A DNA stretch of 64,000 nt. Origin: Verrucomicrobiota bacterium. GTDB lineage: Bacteria; Verrucomicrobiota; Verrucomicrobiia; Opitutales; Opitutaceae. The stretch is from positions 1-64,000 of the forward strand of contig JAEKKV010000015.1 in NCBI GenBank assembly GCA_019510185.1, given 5' to 3'. The notes beneath the pieces are model-generated. The model saw only the letters and a list, made by a program, of their open reading frames with translations, was not told where the DNA came from and ran no database searches. Every line of letters starts with the position of its first letter. The stretch's first letter is position 1. The position numbers were made by a program, and so were the translations under genes. Positions 52,782-62,207 of the stretch are shown piece by piece.

Positions 52782-54686
52782 TTACAGCTGCACCGGCAGG
52801 CCGATCTCGATGATCTGCGTGGGCAGGATGTTGTAATAATCCTTCACCGGCCGGGCGTTTCGGCTGAGGAAGGCGTAGAGCGACTTCTGCCATTCGAACA
52901 TCCGGGCGTTGCCGCCGGCGATGATCATCTCGCGGTTGAAATAGTAGGTGACGCCCTGGAGGTTGGTGATGACGCCCTGGGCCTGGATGCGCTCGACCAG
53001 GCGGCTGACATTAGGCGACTCCATGTAGCCATAGCGGCCGACGGCGCGCCACACGCCTTCGCCGAGGTATTCGAGGGTCATGCGGTCCTCGTCTTTGATG
53101 AGAGGGACCTCCTCGGTGAGGATGGTGAGAAGGACGACGGTTTTTTGCAGGCACTTGTTGGCCTTGAGGTGGTGAAGAAGGGCGAGCGGAGTGCCCTTGG
53201 GTGTGCCGACCATGAAGACCGCGGTGCCGGGCACGCGGACGATGGACTTGCTCTTGGCGATGCTGGACAACTCCAGTTCGGCGACCGCTCCGTTGTAGAT
53301 CTTTTCCTGGATCTCGTTGCGACCGCTTTTCCAAGTGTGCATGACAGCCAGCACGGCGAAGGCCATGCAGACGGGCAGCCAGCCGCCGTCCTCGAATTTG
53401 TGCGCGTTAGCTCCGAGCAGGGTGAGGTCCACCACGAGAAAAAGTCCGCAGAGCGAACCGGCCGTCCACCACGACCACTTCCAGCGGCGGCGGGTCACGT
53501 GATAGAAGGCGAGCGAGGTCACCGCCATCGTGCCGGTCACCGCGATGCCGTAGGCGGAGGCGAGCGCGTCGGAGGACTTGAAGCCGACGACGATCCAGAT
53601 CGAGCCGATCGCAAGCATCCAGTTGATGAGCGGGATGTAGATCTGCCCTTCCTGCTCGGCGTTGGTGTGGAGAATCTTCAGGCGGGGAAAATAGCCGAGC
53701 TGAATGGCCTGGCGGGTGAGGGAGAAGGTGCCGGAGATGAGCGCCTGGCTGGCGATGACTGCGGCCATGATCGAGAGGAGCACCAGCCCGAATTGCATCG
53801 GACCGGCGGGGGCGAGGACGAAGAAAGGATTGAACCCCTCCGTCGCCGCTTCCGCGCGGTGATTCAGGGTGTAGGCGCCTTGGCCAAAGTAATTGAGCAG
53901 GAGCCCGGGGCAGGCGGCGCCATACCAAGCCCAGGTGATGTAGCGGCGGCTGAAATGGCCCATGTCGGCGTAGAGCGCCTCCGCGCCGGTGACGGTGAGC
54001 ACGATGGCGCCGAGGAGGGCGCCCATGGAAGCGGGATAGTCGGCGAGGAGGTGGTACCCGTAGGACGGATTCAACGCCAGAAGCACGGTGGGGTTTTGCC
54101 AGATATGCCAGCCGCCCAGCAGGCCCAGGGTGAGAAACCACACGAGCATGACGGGGCCAAAAATGCTGCCGATCGTGCGGGTGCCTTTGCGCTGGATGAA
54201 AAAAAGCCCCGCTAGGATCACCACCGCCATGATGATGCAGCTGTTTTGGCTCAGGTTGGGATTGAAGCTTTTGAAGCCCTCGGCCGCGCCGAGCACCGTG
54301 ATCGCCGGGGTGATCACGCCGTCGCCGTAGAGCAGGGCGGCGCCGAGCAGGATGATGATGGCGGTGAGACCGAGCCCCTTGCTGCGGTCGGTCTTGCGGT
54401 CGTGGCTCAGCGCGAGCAGGGCGAAAATACCGCCTTCGCCGCGGTTATCGGCCTTGGTGACGTAACGCAGGTATTTGAAACTCACGATGAACGTGAGCGT
54501 CCAGAACATGAGCGAGAGGATGCCGAGGACGCCGGCCTCGCGGTCCACCGGGGGCAGATGCGCGAGGCATTCCCGCATGGTGTACAGCGGACTCGTGCCG
54601 ATGTCGCCGAAGACCACGCCGAGGGCTCCGAGACAAAGCCCGGCATGAATGGCGGTTTTCGAAGCGGAGGCGGGAGAGGCTTGCAT
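52782..54686 (-). CDS. kup: Low-affinity potassium transporter Kup
   Basis: A 634-residue K+/H+ symporter with 12 helices and a cytoplasmic C-terminus. Motifs: ALGVVFGDIGTSPLYTMREC at the N-terminus, TKADNRGEGGIFALLAL, GDGVITPAITVLGAAEG and TGAEALYADMGHFSRR (parts of conserved helices). Ends with NILPTQIIEIGLPVQL, typical of Kup. Start MQASPASASK; an extra 25 codons upstream are open but not family-like. Divergent from menB. Confidence 0.96.
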   Translation of the reverse strand: MQASPASASKTAIHAGLCLGALGVVFGDIGTSPLYTMRECLAHLPPVDREAGVLGILSLMFWTLTFIVSFKYLRYVTKADNRGEGGIFALLALSHDRKTDRSKGLGLTAIIILLGAALLYGDGVITPAITVLGAAEGFKSFNPNLSQNSCIIMAVVILAGLFFIQRKGTRTIGSIFGPVMLVWFLTLGLLGGWHIWQNPTVLLALNPSYGYHLLADYPASMGALLGAIVLTVTGAEALYADMGHFSRRYITWAWYGAACPGLLLNYFGQGAYTLNHRAEAATEGFNPFFVLAPAGPMQFGLVLLSIMAAVIASQALISGTFSLTRQAIQLGYFPRLKILHTNAEQEGQIYIPLINWMLAIGSIWIVVGFKSSDALASAYGIAVTGTMAVTSLAFYHVTRRRWKWSWWTAGSLCGLFLVVDLTLLGANAHKFEDGGWLPVCMAFAVLAVMHTWKSGRNEIQEKIYNGAVAELELSSIAKSKSIVRVPGTAVFMVGTPKGTPLALLHHLKANKCLQKTVVLLTILTEEVPLIKDEDRMTLEYLGEGVWRAVGRYGYMESPNVSRLVERIQAQGVITNLQGVTYYFNREMIIAGGNARMFEWQKSLYAFLSRNARPVKDYYNILPTQIIEIGLPVQL

Positions 54687-54812
54687 GCGTGGAGGGCCAA
54701 GTCTTGTAAACGCGCGCCAGCATCCAAGCTGTTTCACCCAAATGCGTAAATTAGGTTGCAAGTGCGGCGCGCGTTGACGTGGCCGGCCGGCTCGGCACGT
54801 TCAATGCCCACC

Positions 54813-55649
54813 ATGAGCCTACCCGCCTGGAAGGTCGCCAAGACCTACACCGACATCCTTTATCACAAGACCGACGGCATCGCGAAGGTCACGATCAACC
54901 GCCCGGAGAAGCGCAACGCGTTCCGGCCCGAGACGGTGTTCGAGCTTTACGACGCGTTCCTCGACGCCCGCGAGGACCCGACCATCGGCGTGGTGCTCCT
55001 CACCGGCGCGGGTCCGCACACTGACGGCAAATACGCCTTCTGTGCCGGCGGCGACCAGAGCGTGCGCGGCCACGCCGGCTATGTCGGCGGCGACGGTGTG
55101 CCCCGCCTGAACGTCCTCGATTTGCAGAAACTCATCCGTTCGATGCCGAAGGTCGTGATCGCGCTGGTCGCGGGCTACGCCATCGGCGGCGGTCACGTTC
55201 TTCATCTGGTGTGCGATCTCACCATCGCGGCCGACAACGGCATCTTCGGCCAGGTCGGCCCGAAGATGGGCAGCTTCGACGGCGGCTTCGGCTCCAGTTA
55301 TCTCGCGCGTATCGTCGGCCAGAAAAAAGCCCGCGAAATCTGGTACCTGTGCCGCCAATACGACGCGAAGCAGGCGCTGGAGATGGGCCTTGTCAACACG
55401 GTGGTGCCGGTCGCCGAACTTGAGGCCGAGGGCGTCAAGTGGGGGCGCGAAATCATGGGGCACAGCCCGCTCGCCATTCGCTGCCTGAAGAGTGCCTTCA
55501 ACGCCGATGTCGACGGCCAGTCCGGCATCCAGGAACTCGCGGGCAACGCCACGCTGCTCTATTACATGAGCGACGAGGCCAAGGAGTTTCACGGCGCCCA
55601 GCGCGAGAAGCGCAAACCCAACGCACGCAAATTCCCCTGGCTGCCCTGA
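54813..55649 (+). CDS. menB: 1,4-dihydroxy-2-naphthoyl-CoA synthase
   Basis: A 278-residue crotonase-fold enzyme that closes the naphthoate ring from OSB-CoA. Motifs: [72 protein letters not shown] (in parts) and [19 protein letters not shown]. The end [13 protein letters not shown] is typical. A second ATG at 54804 is an equal candidate; neither has a clear ribosome site. Confidence 0.95.
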   Translation: MSLPAWKVAKTYTDILYHKTDGIAKVTINRPEKRNAFRPETVFELYDAFLDAREDPTIGVVLLTGAGPHTDGKYAFCAGGDQSVRGHAGYVGGDGVPRLNVLDLQKLIRSMPKVVIALVAGYAIGGGHVLHLVCDLTIAADNGIFGQVGPKMGSFDGGFGSSYLARIVGQKKAREIWYLCRQYDAKQALEMGLVNTVVPVAELEAEGVKWGREIMGHSPLAIRCLKSAFNADVDGQSGIQELAGNATLLYYMSDEAKEFHGAQREKRKPNARKFPWLP

Positions 55650-55661
55650 GGACGGGAAATC

Positions 55662-56192
55662 TCAGGACGCCGCCGGTACCACCGGTACGGCGGTCAGGGC
55701 CTGGCGCACGGCTTCGCGACGGTTGCGATAGTAGAGCGCCAGGCCGCCTTGATAAAGGAGCGTGACGGCCATCACGGTGCCGTAGATCGCGTAGAAGAAG
55801 ACGCGCACGTAATGGAGCAGCGTCTTCGTATCCACGCCCGCCTGATCGAGCATCGCTTTCATGTCGGGAGTGAGATTGGCCAGAGCCGAGTCGGCGTCGA
55901 AGCTGCCCAGGCGGGTGACCGCGTAGGCCCAGATCACGCCGAGGACGATCAGTTGCGAGCGCACGAGCCAGTCCATGCCGCCTTCGGTGTCATGCCGGAG
56001 CAGGCGACGCCGTCCGCCAATTTCCATGGCGCCGCCCCCCGCAACGAGGAGGCCGACGAGCGTGCCGGTCAGATCGCCGAACGCGAGGGAGACCAGCGCA
56101 CATAATCCGGCGACGATCACGATGCTCCAGCCATCGATTCGGGAAACGAGGAGCACGCGACGGAGGACGGCCTGCGGGGATTTTTGTGACAT
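55662..56192 (-). CDS. Predicted membrane protein of unknown function
   Basis: A 176-residue protein with about four helices: IVIVAGLCALVSLAFG, LTGTLVGLLVAGGGAM, SQLIVLGVIWAYAV and VRVFFYAIYGTVMAVTLLY. No domain is recognised. It lies 15 bases after the YdcF-like gene on the same strand, so the two are probably one operon. It is convergent with menB, 12 bases apart. Confidence 0.8.
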   Translation of the reverse strand: MSQKSPQAVLRRVLLVSRIDGWSIVIVAGLCALVSLAFGDLTGTLVGLLVAGGGAMEIGGRRRLLRHDTEGGMDWLVRSQLIVLGVIWAYAVTRLGSFDADSALANLTPDMKAMLDQAGVDTKTLLHYVRVFFYAIYGTVMAVTLLYQGGLALYYRNRREAVRQALTAVPVVPAAS

Positions 56193-56207
56193 GACGAACG
56201 GGCGGGG

Positions 56208-56879
56208 TTATTTTTCGGGGATGAAGACGATCCGGGCATAGACGTAAGCCACCAGTTCGTCCACTACGGAGCGGAACCCTTCGCTTGAGCGCCACCAATG
56301 ACGCTCGTCGTAGCGAAGATCCTTGGCGGCGATGATGCCCACTTCGACGTCCGGCCCGAGCGCCTCTTCGAACAGCAACCGGGAGCGGCGCGAATGCGGC
56401 CCGATGGACACCAGGTTGATTTTTGCCGGATGCCAGTGGCGCGCATTCAACCAGTCGCGCAACGTAATCGCCGAGATGTAGGTCCGGTCCCGGTACGCGT
56501 CCTGCGAGGGAACTGCCTGCGGCGCCGGCGTGGTGGCGCCGAGTTTTTCGAGCTTGGTCGCGCCCAAGTCGGCATAGGTGAAACGCGGCCCCGGCGTGAT
56601 CGGGCCGATGACTCCGCCGGTCACGAGGAGCGCGTCATAATGGTTGCGGCGCGATTCCGCCACCGCCTCTTCCAAGCAATAATCGGGCAACCAGCCTTCG
56701 ACCACGAGCAGGCCGCCGGGGACGGAGTGAGTCGGCGCGAGAAAAACGTGCACCGTGCGCACCCCGGCGAAGCCCACCGCTCCGGCAAGCACGGCGACCA
56801 GCAGCCAACCGCGCCACGTGGGCAGCGCGAAGACGCGGCGGTGCAGAAGACCGTAAAAAAAGCGGCGATCACGGGCCAT
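56208..56879 (-). CDS. ElyC/SanA/YdcF-family membrane protein (DUF218-like)
   Basis: A 223-residue protein with one N-terminal anchor (GWLLVAVLAGAVGFAGV) and a DUF218-like domain: VVEGWLPDYCLEEAVAE, LVTGGVIGP, AITLRDWLNARH and SIGPHSRRSRLLFEEAL. Family members act in envelope or peptidoglycan precursor steps, but the reaction is not fixed. The start MARDRRFFYG gives a cytoplasmic N-terminus. It is transcribed away from yqeY. Confidence 0.82.
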   Translation of the reverse strand: MARDRRFFYGLLHRRVFALPTWRGWLLVAVLAGAVGFAGVRTVHVFLAPTHSVPGGLLVVEGWLPDYCLEEAVAESRRNHYDALLVTGGVIGPITPGPRFTYADLGATKLEKLGATTPAPQAVPSQDAYRDRTYISAITLRDWLNARHWHPAKINLVSIGPHSRRSRLLFEEALGPDVEVGIIAAKDLRYDERHWWRSSEGFRSVVDELVAYVYARIVFIPEK

Positions 56880-57043
56880 GCCCAGTTTTGAGCCAGATCC
56901 GAAGGCCGGCGTCGAGACGACTTGCATCGGGAAAATCACCAGGGGTGGCGTGACACGAAGCACGAAGGAGGAGGGAATTTCACTGCCTGCCGGCGATTCA
57001 CGTGCCGTCTCGACACGCGGCCGGCGGCGCGCAGGCTCGTTCC

Positions 57044-57493
57044 ATGCCCACGATTTACGAAACGCTCCGTGCCGACATCGTCACCGCCGTGAAGGCGCGC
57101 GACACCCCTCTGGCGACGATCCTTCGCACCAACGACGGCGCAATCCAGCGCGCCGCGATGGACCTCAACAAGCCCATCGATGACGAACTGGTGATCGCCA
57201 CGTTGCGCAAAGCGGTGAAAAACCTGGCCGCGGCCAATCTCGAATTTGAAAAAGGCGGCCGGGCCGACCTCATCGCGGCCAACACCGCGGAAATCCGCAT
57301 CTTGGAAAAATATCTGCCGCAGGGACTCGACCCCGTCCGGCTCGAAGCGCTTGTCACCGAGGTCATTCAAGCCACGGGTGCCCAGTCCAAAAAGGAAATG
57401 GGCAAGGTCATCGGCGCGCTGAAGCAGCGTCCGGAGGCCCCGCTGATCGACTTCGGCGCCGTCAGCAAATTGATCCAGTCCAAGCTGCCCTGA
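57044..57493 (+). CDS. GatB/YqeY domain protein
   Basis: A 149-residue YqeY-like helical protein, the tRNA-binding tail domain of GatB standing alone. Motifs: IYETLRADIVTAVKARD, LRKAVKNLAAANLEFEKGGR (in part), EIRILEKYLPQGL and GKVIGALKQRP. The role is not settled; it may contact charged or mischarged tRNA. Start MPTIYETLR. Convergent with the Ppx/GppA gene, 3 bases apart. Confidence 0.92.
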   Translation: MPTIYETLRADIVTAVKARDTPLATILRTNDGAIQRAAMDLNKPIDDELVIATLRKAVKNLAAANLEFEKGGRADLIAANTAEIRILEKYLPQGLDPVRLEALVTEVIQATGAQSKKEMGKVIGALKQRPEAPLIDFGAVSKLIQSKLP

Positions 57494-57496
57494 CGC

Positions 57497-58432
57497 CTAC
57501 GCCAGAACCTCCGCGGCCAAGCCCCAGCGGAGGTTGTAGAGCGAATGGTGGAACCGCTCGATGCCGCCGGTCTCGGCGATGACGAGCATCGTGACCAGTG
57601 CTGCCGGGAAGACATCGGCGCGGCCGGCGGGCATGCCGGGAATTTCCTGACGCTCGCGCAATGTGAGCGGGGCCAGTTGCGCGAGCAGGTCGCGAAGCTC
57701 CGTCACGGGAATGACGGGTGAAGTTTCGGCAAGCGGCCGGCCGGCGAGGGCTCCTCGGATCAGGCGAACGGCCGTCATGCTGCCGCCGGCGAACACCGCC
57801 TGGCCGCCTGACAGATCGAAGCGAAAACCGCTCTGCGCGAGTTCGGTCCGGGTGTGCGCGGCGATCGCGTCGCGCGCGGCGGGCGGGAGCGGCGCAGCCG
57901 GATCGGATACGAAGCGCTCGGTGAGGCGCACGCAGCCGAGCCGCAGGCTCACCGCCTCGGCGATGACCCGGTTTTTGAAGGCGAGACATTCCAGGCTGCC
58001 GCCGCCGAGATCGAAGACATAGAAATCGCGAAACGCGGCCAGCGCCGGGTCGCAGGTGAGTCCGCGGCCGATGAGGTTGGCCTCCTCGTCACCGCTGAGA
58101 ATGCGGATGGTATGGCCGGTGACGGCGAGGACGCGTTGACGGAATTCCGCTCCGTTGAGGGCGTCGCGCACGGCGCTGGTGGCCACAAGGATTGTCCGGG
58201 CCGGTTGAAAGGGCGCGGCGTCGGCCAGCAGTTCTTGAATGGCGGCGAGTCCGCGCGCCATGCCGTCTTCGCTCAGGCGCGGTTCGGTTTTGCTGATGCC
58301 CGCGCTGATGCGGGCGTCGAGGGTGCGGCCTTTGAGCGAGACCAGTTGTCTGTCCGCATCGCGTTGCGCGACGAGCACCTTGATGGAATTGGAGCCGATA
58401 TCGATGACGGCGACGGAAGACGAAGGAGACAT
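57497..58432 (-). CDS. Ppx/GppA phosphatase (short form)
   Basis: A 311-residue member of the exopolyphosphatase/guanosine pentaphosphatase family (ASKHA fold). Phosphate loops: VAVIDIGSNSIKVLVAQ at residues 7-23 and FDLGGGSLECLAF near 140; ATSAVRDALNG and LSGDEEANLIGRGL follow the family text. Only the N-terminal PPX domain is present; the HD-like second domain of E. coli Ppx/GppA is missing, as in many bacteria. It lies 23 bases after rsmI on the same strand. Confidence 0.93.
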   Translation of the reverse strand: MSPSSSVAVIDIGSNSIKVLVAQRDADRQLVSLKGRTLDARISAGISKTEPRLSEDGMARGLAAIQELLADAAPFQPARTILVATSAVRDALNGAEFRQRVLAVTGHTIRILSGDEEANLIGRGLTCDPALAAFRDFYVFDLGGGSLECLAFKNRVIAEAVSLRLGCVRLTERFVSDPAAPLPPAARDAIAAHTRTELAQSGFRFDLSGGQAVFAGGSMTAVRLIRGALAGRPLAETSPVIPVTELRDLLAQLAPLTLRERQEIPGMPAGRADVFPAALVTMLVIAETGGIERFHHSLYNLRWGLAAEVLA

Positions 58433-58455
58433 GGCGGGCAAAGGGCTCGGTTAAA

Positions 58456-59178
58456 TCACAGCACGAAGTCCACCGGGGCGATCAGGACGACGAACTCGCC
58501 CTTGAGGCTGCCCTTGAGCAGACGGTCGCGGACCTCGGCGGCGCGGCCGATCAGGAAGGTTTCGTGGAGCTTGGTGACTTCCCGGGCGATGCAGACCACG
58601 CGGTCGGGGCCGAGTTTTTCGACGATTTCGTCGGCGAACTTGTCGATGCGGTGGCAGCTTTCGTAAAGCGCGAGGGTGAACTCGAAGTCGCGGTATTTTT
58701 CAAGGAACGCGACGCGGGCCGAAGTTTTGGCGACGAGAAAGCCGGCGAAAAGAAAGCCGTTGGTCGGCAGACCGCTCGCGCTGAGCACGGCGGTGACGGC
58801 GCAGGCGCCGGGCACGGGAACGACGGGCAAGCTCCGGCGGCGGCAAGCGCGTACGAGGCGAAAACCGGGATCGCTGATGGCAGGGGTGCCGGCGTCGGAG
58901 ACGACGGCGATGGATTTGCCGGCGGCAAGCTGGTCGGCGAGCCGTTCGGCGGTCTCGATCTCGTTGTGATCGTGATAGGCGACGAGGTCGCGATGCAGGC
59001 CGAAACGGGTGAGCATCGAACCGGTGGTACGGGTGTCCTCGCAGGCCACGAGATCGACGCTGCCGAGGATGGCCCGCGCGCGTTCGGTAAGGTCGGCGAG
59101 GTTGCCGATGGGTGTGGCGACGACGTAGAGATGGCCGGGCTGCGGCGTGAGCGAGGAGTTTACGGGAGCGTCGGCCAT
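58456..59178 (-). CDS. rsmI: 16S rRNA (cytidine1402-2'-O)-methyltransferase
   Basis: A 240-residue tetrapyrrole-methylase-fold enzyme that methylates C1402 of 16S rRNA. Motifs: LYVVATPIGNLADLTERA, VACEDTRTTGSML, YHDHNE, AVVSDAGTPAISDPGFRLV, PGACAVTAVLSASGLP and YESCHRI. The length is a little below E. coli RsmI (286), which has an extra C-terminal domain. The start MADAPVNSS is likely. Confidence 0.95.
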   Translation of the reverse strand: MADAPVNSSLTPQPGHLYVVATPIGNLADLTERARAILGSVDLVACEDTRTTGSMLTRFGLHRDLVAYHDHNEIETAERLADQLAAGKSIAVVSDAGTPAISDPGFRLVRACRRRSLPVVPVPGACAVTAVLSASGLPTNGFLFAGFLVAKTSARVAFLEKYRDFEFTLALYESCHRIDKFADEIVEKLGPDRVVCIAREVTKLHETFLIGRAAEVRDRLLKGSLKGEFVVLIAPVDFVL

Positions 59179-59234
59179 GGGGCGATGTCAGTGGATTGGC
59201 CGGCGCGGGCAAGCCCGCTCCCGTTATGCAGGCA

Positions 59235-59265
59235 CAAAAAATCCGGCCTGTCGGGGCCGGATTTT
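59235..59265 (-). terminator. Rho-independent terminator after the lipoprotein gene
   Basis: On the minus strand AATCCGGCC pairs with GGCCGGATT around a 6-base loop and is followed by a T run (AAAAAA at 59236-59241 on the plus strand). It closes the operon of the coiled-coil protein and the lipoprotein. Confidence 0.85.
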
Positions 59266-59272
59266 CGAGAGC

Positions 59273-59461
59273 TCAACGGGAACCGGAGCCGGGCGTGCCC
59301 ATGCCGCCCATGCCTGGAATCCCGCCTTCCCAGGGAGCGGGACGGCTCCAGGGAATGCTGCTGTCCTGTTCGGTTTTGCCGGTACACCCAGAGGTGAACA
59401 AGGCGAGAGCGCCGCCCGCGAGGGCCAGGCCGAGGACAACGAGCTTGGTGAGAAGACGCAT
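59273..59461 (-). CDS. Small lipoprotein
   Basis: A 62-residue protein with a lipoprotein signal (RLLTKLVVLGLALAGGALAL) and lipobox FTSGC, so Cys26 is the lipidated residue. The mature part is a Gly/Pro-rich tail (GGIPGMGGMGTPGSG). It starts 2 bases after the stop of the coiled-coil gene. The function is unknown. Confidence 0.85.
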   Translation of the reverse strand: MRLLTKLVVLGLALAGGALALFTSGCTGKTEQDSSIPWSRPAPWEGGIPGMGGMGTPGSGSR

Positions 59462-59463
59462 AA

Positions 59464-60225
59464 TTATTGAGCCACGATGGTGGCGGTGTCGCCCTTGGCC
59501 AGGGTTCCACGCAGGGAATCGGGGACGATCTGGGCGATCGCATAGCCTTCGCCGACGCTGCTGACCACGCCGGTGGCGAGGGTGTTGCCTTCGCGGGTGA
59601 TCGTGAAGCGCTGGTTGACCTGCACACCCTTGGTGGAGCCGAGATTGATAACGACGAAGGCATTGTGGCTGCCTACGCTCAGGATCTGGCCGGTGAGTCC
59701 GGGAGTGACGGGAGCGACGGTGGTGACGGTGCCGTCGGCATTGACGACCTTGGGTCTGCCGGCCTCGAGCTCGCTGACGCGGGTCTGAAGCGTGGCGATG
59801 GTCTTTTTGTAGTTCTCGATTTCCTCGGGGGAAACCGCGGCGGCGGCGGTCTTGGCCTCAGTGAGCTCGCGTTTGAGATCGGCGATTTCGGTGTTGAGCG
59901 ACTGGGCGGCTTCGTCCTTCGCGGTGATCTGATTGCGGAGCTGGGCGACGTCGCGGGCGAGTTGCACGCTGCGGCTGTCGGAAGCGGTGGCCCGCGACTT
60001 GGCTTCGCCGAGGTCGCTGTCCATGGCGGCGAGGCGCTTCTGGAGCGTGTCGATCTGGCCGGTGGCGTCGGTCAGCTTCGCCTGCACATCGGCGGTGCGA
60101 CCGTTGGCCAGGGTGACCTGCTGCTCAAGCCGGGTCTTGGTGTTGCCGATCTGGAAATAGAAAAAGGTGGATGCAGCGGCGCCGAGCAACGCAACGACAC
60201 ACAGAATAAGGGTAAGGGATTTCAT
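59464..60225 (-). CDS. Membrane-anchored coiled-coil envelope protein
   Basis: A 253-residue protein with an N-terminal helix (LTLILCVVALLGAAASTFF), a coiled coil from about 28 to 155 (QVTLANGRTADVQAKLTDA and on) and a C-terminal beta domain (175-253: ILSVGSHNAFVVINLGSTKG, VQVNQRFTITREG, AIAQIVPDS in parts). This layout occurs in Opitutales proteins of unknown role, and the beta domain resembles SH3/OB-like modules that bind wall or envelope parts. It leads the lipoprotein gene. Confidence 0.82.
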   Translation of the reverse strand: MKSLTLILCVVALLGAAASTFFYFQIGNTKTRLEQQVTLANGRTADVQAKLTDATGQIDTLQKRLAAMDSDLGEAKSRATASDSRSVQLARDVAQLRNQITAKDEAAQSLNTEIADLKRELTEAKTAAAAVSPEEIENYKKTIATLQTRVSELEAGRPKVVNADGTVTTVAPVTPGLTGQILSVGSHNAFVVINLGSTKGVQVNQRFTITREGNTLATGVVSSVGEGYAIAQIVPDSLRGTLAKGDTATIVAQ

Positions 60226-60283
60226 AAGGGTATTTAAAAAGTCTCAACAGCGCAGACCGTCTTGAAAAGGGAAAAGTTTCCCT

Positions 60284-60330
60284 AAAAACGCGCCGCGCGC
60301 CACCCCCGCCGGGAAGGCGAAGGTGGCGCG
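60284..60330 (-). terminator. Terminator after pgi
   Basis: On the minus strand CGCGCCACC pairs with GGTGGCGCG around an inner GC hairpin, then CGGCGCG and TTTTT (60284-60288). It lies 10 bases after the pgi stop. Confidence 0.7.
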
Positions 60331-60339
60331 GGAGGGTCT

Positions 60340-61911
60340 TTAAGCGGAATAGACGGACTCAAACCACGGGGTTTTCGCGGTCTTCTTCGCGCCACCGTTG
60401 GCGGCGAGGTGTTCGAGGACCTTGAATACAAGCTCGGTTTTCCCGGGGGAGCCGAGCGCGGTGGCGAGCGACTCGGCGGTGAACGCCTTGCCGGGCGCGG
60501 CTTGGAGGGCGGCGGAGATCTGGAGCTTGAGCGCGAGCACGCCGGTGGCGGCTTTCTTGCCGGCCTCGACGCCGGGCTGGTGATAGGCGTTGATCCCGAT
60601 GAGAGAGGCGTAGAACCCCACCACGCGCTCGTAGAGGGCGATGAGGATGCCGAGGGTGCGCGGCGAGACGTCGTTGACGGTGATCGAGACGGAGGCACGG
60701 TCCTTTTCGGAGAGCGCGTCGCGCGTGCCGAGGTAGAAGCCCTGGAGGTAGTCGCCGGTGGTGACGCCGGGATCGACCTCGAACGAGGCGCCGGCGCGGT
60801 CCTTGAGCACCTCGATGAAGGTCACGAAGAAGTTATTAACGCCTTCGCGGAGCTGTTGCACGTAGGCGTGTTGGTCGGTCGAGCCCTTGTTGCCGTAGAC
60901 GGCGATGCCTTGGTTGACCACGTTGCCCTTGAGGTCGAACTCCTTGCCGAGCGACTCCATCACGAGCTGCTGGAGATAACGGGAGAAAAGGAGGAGGCGG
61001 TCTTTGTAGGGGAGGACAACCATGTCCTTCGTGCCTTTGCCGTCGGTGGCGTAGTACCACATGAGGGCGAGGAGGGCGGCGGGGTTTTCGGCGGTCGTAG
61101 TGGAGCGGGTCACGAGGTCCGCGGCGGCGGCGCCGTCGAGGATCGCCTGGATGTCGATGCCTTGAAGGGCGGCCGGGAGGAGACCGACGGCGGAGAGTTC
61201 GGAGGTGCGGCCGCCGACCCAGTCCCACATGGGGAAGCGGGCGAGCCAGTTTTGCGCGATGGCGGTCTGCTCGAGCTTGGAGCCGGCGCCGGTGACGGCG
61301 ACGAAATGCTTGGCGAAGTCGAGACCGGCGGTCTTGAAGGCGGCGGCGGCCTCGAGCTGGCCGTTGCGCGTTTCGGCGGTGCCACCGGACTTGGAGATCA
61401 CGATCGCGAGCGTTTCGGGGAGCTTGCCCGCGAGCGTGGCGAGGACGTAGTCGATGCCGTCCGGATCGGTGTTGTCGAAGAAGGTCACGGCCATCTTGTC
61501 CGCGGCGGGCTGGCCGAGGGCGTGATTGACGAACTGCGGGCCGAGCGCGGAGCCGCCGATGCCGATGACGAGGAGCTGGGTGAATTTCTTGCCGGGGGCG
61601 GGTGCGATGGCGCCGGCGTGGACGTTGGCGGCGAAGGTCTTGATCGCGGCGAGGGTGTCGGCGATCTCTGTGGCGAGGGCGGTCGTGGGGGCGAGTTGCG
61701 GGGAGCGGAGCCAGTAGTGGCCGACCATGCGGTTCTCGTCGGGATTGGCGATGGCGCCTTTTTCGAGCGCGGCCATGTCGGCGTAGGCCTTCTGGATGGC
61801 GGCTTCCTTCGAGGCGAGGAAGTCGTCCGGGAAGGGGATGCGGCTGATGTCGAGCGCGAGGCCGAGCCCGGAGTTTTGGTAGAAGTGCTTTTTGAAACGT
61901 GACCAGGACAT
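60340..61911 (-). CDS. pgi: Glucose-6-phosphate isomerase
   Basis: A 523-residue SIS-fold enzyme that interconverts glucose-6-phosphate and fructose-6-phosphate. Motifs: [65 protein letters not shown] (in part), [17 protein letters not shown] and [16 protein letters not shown]. The start [12 protein letters not shown] is chosen; 33 codons upstream are open but not family-like. It is divergent from a lipoprotein gene. Confidence 0.97.
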   Translation of the reverse strand: MSWSRFKKHFYQNSGLGLALDISRIPFPDDFLASKEAAIQKAYADMAALEKGAIANPDENRMVGHYWLRSPQLAPTTALATEIADTLAAIKTFAANVHAGAIAPAPGKKFTQLLVIGIGGSALGPQFVNHALGQPAADKMAVTFFDNTDPDGIDYVLATLAGKLPETLAIVISKSGGTAETRNGQLEAAAAFKTAGLDFAKHFVAVTGAGSKLEQTAIAQNWLARFPMWDWVGGRTSELSAVGLLPAALQGIDIQAILDGAAAADLVTRSTTTAENPAALLALMWYYATDGKGTKDMVVLPYKDRLLLFSRYLQQLVMESLGKEFDLKGNVVNQGIAVYGNKGSTDQHAYVQQLREGVNNFFVTFIEVLKDRAGASFEVDPGVTTGDYLQGFYLGTRDALSEKDRASVSITVNDVSPRTLGILIALYERVVGFYASLIGINAYHQPGVEAGKKAATGVLALKLQISAALQAAPGKAFTAESLATALGSPGKTELVFKVLEHLAANGGAKKTAKTPWFESVYSA

Positions 61912-62207
61912 AGTGGGAAGAAAACGCTTATGAAGCCGCTTGGGGCGAGCGCAAGCGAGGCCGGAGCATCTGGCGAAGAATGAAAAATTTCTGTGATTCT
62001 GATGAAGCAACGCTTACGTCCCTCCCAGGCGGCCGCCCGGCAGGGAATCGCAAGCCGGGGCTTGTGCGGGGATGTCCGGATGGGCGCGCCGGACCGATTC
62101 CGCCAGCAAGGGCCGCCCCGGGGCCGCCGATCCGGCTGGCACCCCATGGTGAGGCCATGGCGGGCCTGTTAATTTGGTCCGGTGAGCACGCGAGCCTTCT
62201 CTTTTTT
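61912..62207. other. 296-base divergent gap between pgi and a lipoprotein gene
   Basis: No reading frame here is convincing. The middle is very GC-rich (62030-62160) and has several short GC hairpins but no terminator or known RNA. Promoters for both genes should lie here; AT-rich text near 61980-62005 is the best place for a pgi promoter. Confidence 0.5.
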
